Assembly (NCBI GenBank): GCA_024761205.1 | Contig: JAMASS010000041.1 | Location: 1 to 39,773 of the forward strand | Source of the DNA: Limisphaerales bacterium | GTDB taxonomy: Bacteria; Verrucomicrobiota; Verrucomicrobiia; Limisphaerales; AAA164-E04 | Length of the DNA stretch: 39,773 bases | Reading direction: 5' to 3' | Shown: in pieces, positions 12,901 through 21,900 of the stretch | Layout of the letters: every line of letters begins with the position of its first letter | Position numbering within the stretch: position 1 is the first letter of the stretch | Position numbers and translations under genes: made by a program | The notes under the pieces: generated by a model | What the model saw: the letters and a program-made list of their open reading frames with translations, nothing else | What the model was told of the DNA's origin: nothing | The model's database searches: none

Positions 12901-15900
12901 CGCTCAAACCCGCCAGCCCCAGAGGGCGGGAGGGCGGCTCCCCGCCCTCCGCCCCCCCCGCAGGATCAGGCTCCGCCCCCCCCGCAGGGTCAAGGAAACG
13001 GCGCAGGCGGGAGGGCGCCCCCACCAACACCAACTGCTGAGCGTCGGACTGGCCGATCACCCGGTCCAGCAGCCCCAAGGCATCCTCGGTCTCCAACAGC
13101 CGCTGCCCGCTCGACTTAAGATAAAACGCCGCCCCTTGCTCCCCCCCCAAATCCATGCCGCCCTCCCGCCAAAGCGGCCAGTTGATGACAAAGGCACGCC
13201 CAGAGCGCTTCCCCTGCGCCCGCAGAGCGTTCCGATAGCCGGCATAAGCCGTCTGAAAGCGGTTGGCAACCGCATAATCACACGCCCCAAAATCACCCAG
13301 GCAGGCCGCGCTCGAGGAAAAATAACAGACAAAATCCAAGGCCTCATCCGCCAACACCTCATCCAAGACCATAGTGCCCCCCACCTTCGGAGCCAACACC
13401 TCGCGGAAGGCGGCGCCGTCCTTGGCCAGGATGCTCGGGGCCCCCTGCACGCCGGCGGCGTGAATGAGGCCGTGAAACGGCCCAAAGCGCCGCCGCGCCG
13501 CCCCCAAGGCCCCCCGCAACGCCCCCTCGTCGGACACATCCGCCGCCAAATACAAGGCCCGCCCGCCCAAGGCCGCCAATTCACCCACCAGCGACTCCTT
13601 GCCGGCGTCCAAGGGCGAGCGGCCAAGCAGGACCAGAGCGGCCCCGTGCCGCTCAGCCAGACGCCGCGCCACCAAACGCCCCACGCCCCCGCCCCCGCCG
13701 GCCAGGACATAGGTCCCGCCCGAACGCCACGGCGGCGCCAGGGGCCGCAGCTCGGTCGGCCGAATCCGCCACACCCGCGGCGCCCCCCCCTCAAAATGCA
13801 CGCTCTCCAACACCGGCCAGCGCAGGGTCCGCCACAGCGCCGCCGCCCACTCACGGTCGAATTCCCCCGCCGCCCGGCTCGCCACCGCCAACCGGACCCC
13901 CGGCAAGACCTGCCCGATCGACCGCTCAAAACCCCGCCAAGACTCCACCCGGCAGCGCTCAAGCCCGCCCTGAACATCCGCCCCAATCAGGATGCGGCGG
14001 ACGCCCGCCCCCCCGCCGGCCAGCGCCTTGATCAACGGCGCCAAACGATCCGGCCGCTCAAAGAGACCCGCCTGCGGCAGCGGCCCCAGCAGGAGCATCG
14101 CTTCCAAAGCGCCATAGCTCCCGGCCAGCTGCGCCAGCAGCTCCCCCAACGCCTTCTCATCATCAAAACCCACCCCGTAGCAATCGTCCGCCGCCTCGGC
14201 GAAGGGCTCCCCCGGCACCAGGCAGATGACCTTCGCATCCGGCGTCTCCGCCCGCACGGCCTCCACCAGCCGCCCCCGCCGGCCCAGATCATCGAGCACG
14301 CACACCACCGAGCCGATCCCCGCCAAGCACCCGGCCGCCTCCTCCCGGACCTGCGGGCGCTCGGCAAAGGTCATCACCCTCGCCTCCTCCTCCTCTCCAA
14401 CCTCCGGGACCGCCGCCCCCCCCGCCAATTGCCGGAGGCGGAGACAAACCCGCCCCTCCAGGTCCGCCAAGTCCAGATCCAGCCCCCCCCCGGCCCGCCG
14501 GCCCACCACCCAAAACGATTGCGGACACCGCCCAAAGAACTCCACCGCTCCCAGCGCCCGCGGCCGCCCGGGCGGGCCCCCCAAGGACTCCTCCGCCAAG
14601 CGGAAGGCCCGCCCCAGCCCCGCGGGCTCAATCATCAACGCCTCGGCCGATTCCGCCCCGCCGGGGACCTCGCAGCGAAACATCAACTCGGACCCCGCCC
14701 GCCCCAACTCCAAGGCGCCCGCGCCCCCAGCCGCCGGCGCCCGCACCCCCAGCCGCCCCCGCAAGGCCTCCAGATCCAGCCTCGGCGGCTCTGGACAATC
14801 ACCGACCACCGCCCTCCCGGCGGCGTGAACGAGCTCCTCCCCCGCCCCAGATTCGGAATAGACCTCAAAACCCACGCCCCCTCCCTCCAGGGGCTCCAGC
14901 CCCACGTGAAACCGAACCGCACCCCCGCCCGCCCCAGACGCCCCCCCCGCCGCCGCCTCTTCCCAAACAACTTCGCCCATCTGAACCACCGACCCCTCCG
15001 CCCCCCGCGCCACGGCCGCCCGCGCCATCTCCAGCAGCCCGAACGCATCGGTCCGCCAAAGACCTTCCGAGCACTCGCTCAAGACCCCCTCCCCGCCGCG
15101 GAAGGCAGCGCTGAAGCGCCCCCCGGCCAGGGTCGAGGTGTTCGCCTGCACCAACGGATGCAAGAGCGCCCCCGCCGGCTCAAAAAGCCGCCCCCCCGCC
15201 CCCGCCCCCCAGAAGCGCTCCCGAGAAAACGGGTAGGAGGGCAGATGCACCCGCCAAGCCGAGGCCGGCGGGTGCAGCGGACGCCAATCGACGGCCCCCC
15301 CGCGGCTCCAAAACCGCGCCACCTCGGCCAGCTTCCCCCCGGCCATCCACCGGGCAACCAGCTCGCGGGCGTCTTCCTTACCCTCCACCCCCGGCGGCTC
15401 CCCCTCATCGCACCAGCAATCAAGGGGCAGGGCGCCCCCGCCGGCAAAGGCGTCCAACCGCTCCCCAAGCTGAACCAAGTCCCGGACCAAGAAAATGACC
15501 CGCCGGCCCCAAGCCGGACGCCCGGTCTGCAGCGTCAACGCAATATCCTGCAAGCGGCACCCCGCCGCGCCCCCCTCCCCGAGAAACGCAGAAAGCCCAA
15601 CGGCCGCAGCTCGCAGCGCCTCCCCAGTCTTGGCCGAGAGCGGAATCAGGTGCGGCCCAGTCTCCGGCCCCCCCCGCCGGCCCTCAGAAGGCTCATACTC
15701 CCGAACCACGAGATGCACATTCGTGCCGCTGTGCCCAAAGCTGTTCAAGGCCGCCAGCCGGAGCCCCCCGCCCGGGCTCTCCCACCGGGCCCCCTCCGAG
15801 CGGACCACAAAGGGCGAGCCGCCGAACTCCACCAAGGGATTGAGCCGGCGAAAGGTGGGCAGGCCCGGCAAGTAGCGATGCCGCAGACACAACAAGACCT

Positions 15901-18900
15901 TGATCAACCCCACCACGCCCGAACTGGCGCCCGTATGCCCGATATGCGACTTGGCGCTGCCCACCACGCAATACCCCCGCCGCTCCGTGAATCGGCCAAA
16001 CGCCCGCACCAAGGCATTGGCCTCCACCGGATCCCCCAACTTCGTTCCCGTCCCGTGGGCCTCCAGATAGGAAATGGCCTCGGGATTGATCCCATGGCGG
16101 CGGTAGACCTGCGCCACCAAGGCCTCCTGGGCCGCCCCGCTGGGCGCGGTGATGCCATTGCTCGCCCCATCCTGGTTCAAACCCGAGGCGCAGATCACCC
16201 CGTAGATCGCATCCCCCGCCGCCTCGGCGTCGGCCAACCGCTTCAGGACCACTATCCCCACCCCCTCGGCCAGCACGGTCCCATCCGCCCCGGCGTCGAA
16301 GGGCCGGACCACCCCCGTGGGAGAGAGCATCTCGGCCTGCGACAAACTCACCAAACCCTCCCCCCCCAGCGCCGCATAAACGCCGCCCGCCAAGGCCACC
16401 TCCGACTCGCGGCGGCCCAGGCTCTCACAAGCCTGGTGCAAGGCCACCCCGGAGGAAGAACAGCCCGTGTTCACCACCATCGCCGGCCCCTTGAGATCCA
16501 AAAAATAGGAAAGCCGCGAGGCGATGAGCGCATCCGATGCCCCGGTAAAGGTCTCATGAAAATAACCGCTCGGCTCGGCGCCCACAAAAATCCCCACCCC
16601 CGACCCCGCCAGGGACTGCGGATCCCATCCCGCATCCTCCAAGGCCCGCCAGCCCTCCTGCAACACCAGGCGCTGATGCGGATTCATCGACTCGGCCTCG
16701 GCCGGGGAAAGATGAAAAAAACGCGGATCAAAACAATCCCGGCCCTCCAACACCCCGCCCCACTTGCAATAGGTCTTGCCGGCCTGTTTCCGAGGGTGAA
16801 AGTAGCGCCGCTGATCCAAATAACCCTCCGGCAGCTCCCCCACGCCCGTCTTTCCCGCAACCAGATTGCGCCAGAAGGCCCCCGCATCCGCCGCCCCGGG
16901 AAACTGGCCGGACATCCCCACAACCGCGATTTCCACCGCCCCAAAACCCGCCCCCGACGGCGCAACCGCCCCCCCCGGAGAAGACGCGCCCCCCCCCGCC
17001 GCCGCCCCGCCCGCCGGAACCGCCGCCCCCCCGGGGCAGGCCTCCGAAATATGCCGCGCCAAGGCCGCCGCGCTCGAATACTCAAAGAGGAGCGCAGCAT
17101 TCATCGCGCCGCCCAGCGCCTCATTGAGCCGCTCCACCAAGGCCGCCCCCAGCAGGGAGTCGACCCCGTAATCCGAAAACGGCGCCTCCCGGTCGATCTC
17201 CGCCGCCGGCACCCCAAGGACCTCAGCAAGAGAGCGGACCACCACCGCCAAGGCAGATTCCCCCGGCGCCTCCCCCAAAGGGGCCGCCGGCGCCCCGCCC
17301 CCGGCCCGAAGCGCCTGCGGATAAGCCCCCGCAACATGGGCCGCCAGGCGCTCGGCCGTGGAATACTCAAAGAGGACCGCAGCATTCATCTCCAACCCCA
17401 ACCGGGCGTTCACGTGATTGACCAGGGCCACCCCGAGCAGGGAATCCACCCCGTAGTCCGAGAAGGGCAAGTCCGCCCGCAGCTCCGAGACCGGGACCTC
17501 GAGCCCCTGCGACAAGCCCTCAAGGATCACCCGGACCGCCGCCGCCTCCGTCTCAGCCCCTGACTCCACCCCCGACTCCGACTCCACCCCCGACTCCGAC
17601 TCCACCCCCGACTCCGACTCCACCCCCGCCTCCGACTCCACCCCCGCCTCCCCCGGCTCCAAAAAGCAGCCGTCGCTCTTGGCCAAGACGACCTGCTGCC
17701 CCCAACGGTGCGCCGCCTCGGCCGGGAAAAAAACCTCCCGGAATCCCGTCTCCTCCAACACGGCCCGCCAGCCCTGCGGAGTCAAGCCCGGGCTGCCGGG
17801 AATGCGCCGCTCGCCATCCTCGGACACCGACCAGCCCTCAATGAGCCCGAAGATCAAGGTCTGGAAGGCCTCCTTGCGGCTGAGCTCATTGAGGATCAAT
17901 CCCCCATTGCGCGCCAAGGCCGCCTTGCAGTGCTCAAGCGTCTCCCGGATCCGGGCCGTCGCATGCAGGACATTGACGGCGATCGCCAGATCATAGGACC
18001 CAAACGCCACCCCGGCCCCGGCCTCCCCCTTCGCCACATCCCAAAGCTCGAACTTGAGAAAGGGGTAATCAAAACGCCGCGCCGCAGACAACAAAAACGC
18101 CCGGGAAACATCCGTAAAACAGTACTCCGCCACCCGCTCCCCCAAGGCCCCCAGGCGCGGCAGCAGCACCGCCGCCGTCCCCCCCGTGCCGGCCCCGATC
18201 TCGATCAGCCGAATCCGCGCGCCCGGCTCCGCCGCCGCCCGCCCCCGGATGTAGGCCTCGACCTGCTCGGCAACCACCTCATTATAGTAATCGGAACGAA
18301 CATTGCCCCCATAGAGCCCCTCCATCTTGGACATGGAACCGTGGGGAAAGAGCACCTCCGTGGCCAGCGTCCGGCCCCGGACGATCTCGGGCAACTGACG
18401 CAGGCAATCATCGGCAACCAGCGCCAAGGCCCGCATATCGGGATCCCGGAGATACGCCTTGCGCCGCGCCTCCCAAGCCGCCCAGACCGCCGGCCCATCG
18501 GCTATCTCCTCCACCCGCCCCACCGCCGCCCGGCCCTTGTCCAGCCGCAGAAACCCCGCCCGGCGCAACACCTCCAGACTCTCGCGAAACCACCGCCCGT
18601 ACTTGGGCAGCACCCCCGCCTCCGAGAGCAGGCGCGGCACCTCGGCCGCGCTCCCGTCGGCCAAGATCCCCAAACGGCGCAGCTGCAACAACAGCAGCTT
18701 GGCCAGCCAGCCCTCAAACTCGGCCAGCCGCCCCCAGGCCTCCCCCAGCTCGCGGACCTTCCCCGCCCCCGCCCGCCGCGGCAGCCCCGGCCAAACGTCC
18801 GCCCGCCCCTCGGCCAGCGAGACCACGGCCCGCCCGTTTAAGCGCATCAACCGCCCCACCGCGCCCGAAACCTTCAGGCACAGCGCCTGAGAGAGGCCGC

Positions 18901-21900
18901 CCCCGACAAGGCGGCCGAGAAATCCATCGAAACACCGGCAGCCCTCCTCATCAGAGAGCCCGGCCATCGGCGAGCGGCCCGCGGCGGCCCGCGCCGGCGA
19001 CGATTCCCAAAGCCCCCAATTAATCGCCCCCACCGGAAAGGGCGCCGAATCCCGCAGCGAACGCACAAAGCCATCCCCAAAGGTGATCCCGGCGGCATAC
19101 GCCGAGAGCTGCGCCGCCCCCGAAAAGGCAAAGGCCTGGGCGGAGGAAAACCAGCACATGAAGTCGAGAGGCTCGTCCTTAAAGGCCAGGTAGCAGTGAA
19201 CGCTCCCCGCGGTCTTGGGAGCCAGCGCCGCCAGCAAATCCGCCTCGGACGCCTCAAAGGCGGCGGTCTCCGGCCGGCTCGGCAGACAGGCAAAAACCAC
19301 CCCGTCCAGCTTCGGCGCAAGCTCCTTGAGCGCCGCAACGCCCGCCCTCAGCGAAGCCCAGTCGGCGGCGTCGCCCTGCTGATAAAGCGGCAGAGAACCC
19401 TCGCCCTGAAACTCGGCCAGCCTCGCCTCCAGCACCGGAGACCCCGGCGCCGTGCGCCCCATCCAAATGACCCGCGCCTCATATTCCCGGATGAGATAGC
19501 GGCTGATCACCCGCCCCACCGAGCCCGCCCCCCCCAAAATCACGTAGGTCCCCTTACGGCGCAACCCCGGCCCCCCGCCCCCCAGCCCCCGCAGGGGAAC
19601 AAACGACTGCCGAAAACGACGCCCCCCAAACCACGCCGTCATCTCCCCCCGCTCGGCGGCAGGCTCCCGCAGCAGGCCGGGCAGCATCGACTCAAAGGCC
19701 CCGCGATCACCCAGATCGCGCCCCGACAGGTCGAGGTGCCGCAGCGAAAACCGATGGTCGCCCTGCGCCGCCGCATAGGCCAATCCAGAAAGACCGCCGC
19801 CCATCGGACACCCCGCCCGCCCGTCCACGCAGCCCTTGTCCAGGGTCAGCAACCAACACTCCACGCGATCCTGCGGCCCCATCCTTCGTTTCAGCAGCCG
19901 CAACAGGCGCACAAACTGGAGCTCCTGGGCCTGAATCGAGGAAACCAGCCCCAGACCCGCGCCCGGCCGCCCCACCGGCAGCGAAAGGAAATACACGCGA
20001 TCCAGCTCCTGCGGCGGCGGCAAACACCGGCCCAACCCCTCGGCCTCCTCCCGAGAACAACACCACACATCCTCCCCCAGCAAGCGCGTCTCATCGCCCA
20101 GCCGCACCCAAACCACCCGCCCCTCCGCCGCCAACGCGCGGTGATGCCCCGCCAAACTCTCCGCCACAAAGGCCGGAGCGCCGGCATCGATGAGCGCCAC
20201 CCCCTTGGGCGCCCCTTGCGGCCCCCCCGCCGGAGGCAGCGGCGCTTCCTCCCAACGAGGCAGATAGACCAGCCCCCCGCTCGCCGATCCCCTCTCGCTC
20301 GCCGATCCCCTCTCGCTTGCCGACCCCTTCTCGCTTGCCGACCCCTTCTCGCTTGCCGACCCCTTCTCGCTTGCCGATTCCCCCTCGCTTGCCGACCCCT
20401 TCTCGCTTGCCGGCGCCGGGGATGCGGCCCCGGGCTCGGCCACTCCCCCCGGCCGCCAATACCGGCGGCGCTCGAACGGATAGGTCGGCAGGCTCACCAG
20501 ACGGGCCTCCCCCTCCCGATACAGCCGCCGCCAATCCACGGCCCGCCCCGCCAACCAAAGCGCCATCAATCCCCCCGGATCCGCGCTCGCGGCATCCACG
20601 GCCAAGCCCCCGGCGCAACCCCCCTTCCCCGGCCGGCCCCGCACCAGCTCGGCCAAGCGAAGCGCCGCACCGTCCTCCTCGCCCGCCAGAAACGACCGCA
20701 AGCGCGCCGCCAACTGCTCCACCGAATCCGCCAGGACCCCCAAGCGGACATCCATCGACTCGCGCCCCACTTGATGGGTGTAAGCGATATCCAGGAGCGA
20801 CGCCCGGCCCCCGGCCTCCCCGAGATAACCGAGCAAGCGCTCCGCCACTTCGCGCAACCGATCCCTCTTGCGGGCCGACAAGGGCACGCAGACCAGCCTC
20901 GAAGGCCCCGCGCCCAAAACCCCCGGCGAGGCGCCCGGCGGCCCGTAGGCCTCCAACACCGCATGGGCGTTATTCCCCCCGATCCCAAAACTGCTGACCC
21001 CCGCGCGCAAGGGCCCCGCAGCCTCCCAGGGCTTGGCCTCGGCATTGATGTAGAAGGGGGAGCCCTCCAGGCGAATGGCGGGGTTCAATTCCCGGAAATC
21101 CGGCATCCGGGGGATCGTCCGATGCTTCATGGAGAGCACAACCTTGAGAACCCCGGCCAAACCGGCGGCGCCCTCAAGATGCCCGATGTGGGCCTTGGCG
21201 GAGCCCAAGGCGCAAAAACCGGTCTTGCCGGTATGCCGCCCAAAGGCCTTCTTGAGGGCGTTGACCTCGAGCGGATCCCCCAGCGCCGTGCCCGTGCCGT
21301 GGCACTCCAGGTAGCTGATGGTCTCTGGATCGATGCGCGCATTCCCCCATGCCTCCAGCACCAAGCGAGTCTGCAACTCCGGGCGCGGCGCCGTGGGATT
21401 GTTCGAACGCCCCCCGTGGTTCACCGCCGTGCCCTTGATCACGGCGTGAATATTGTCCCCCTCGGCCACCGCCCGCCACAGCGGCTTCAACAACACCCCC
21501 ACCACGCCCTCGCCCGGGGTGTACCCGTCCGCCCGCCGATCAAAGCTATGGCAGCGCCCGCTCGGCGAGAGCGCCTGCAAACGAGAAAAATAGACATAGT
21601 GCAGCGGACTCAGCAAGACATTGATCCCCGCCACAAAGGCCTGCTCGCACTCCCCCGCCCTCAACGCCTGACAGGCCAGATGCAGCGCCGTCAACGACGA
21701 GGCGCAAGCATTGTCCAAGGGGATGCTCGGACCCTGGAGATCAAAGGTGTACGAAACGATCGTCGAGAGATTCGAGAGCCCGCTGCTAAAGGCCTCAAAA
21801 TCCCTCAGCGGCACGCCCGCCCGGACAATCTCATCCCAATACTCCCGAAAACACACCCCCGTATACATGCCCGTCCGGCTCCCCCGTATCCGGTTGCCGT

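Noticed and set aside
12950-13000. Short DPAGGAE duplication after KR6 (two copies)
   Set aside because: Only two copies, too little to list as a separate repeat feature.
14355-15175. A possible AT domain between KS6 and KR6
   Set aside because: No GHSxG or other AT motif; the region aligns with the framework of the neighbouring DH domains.
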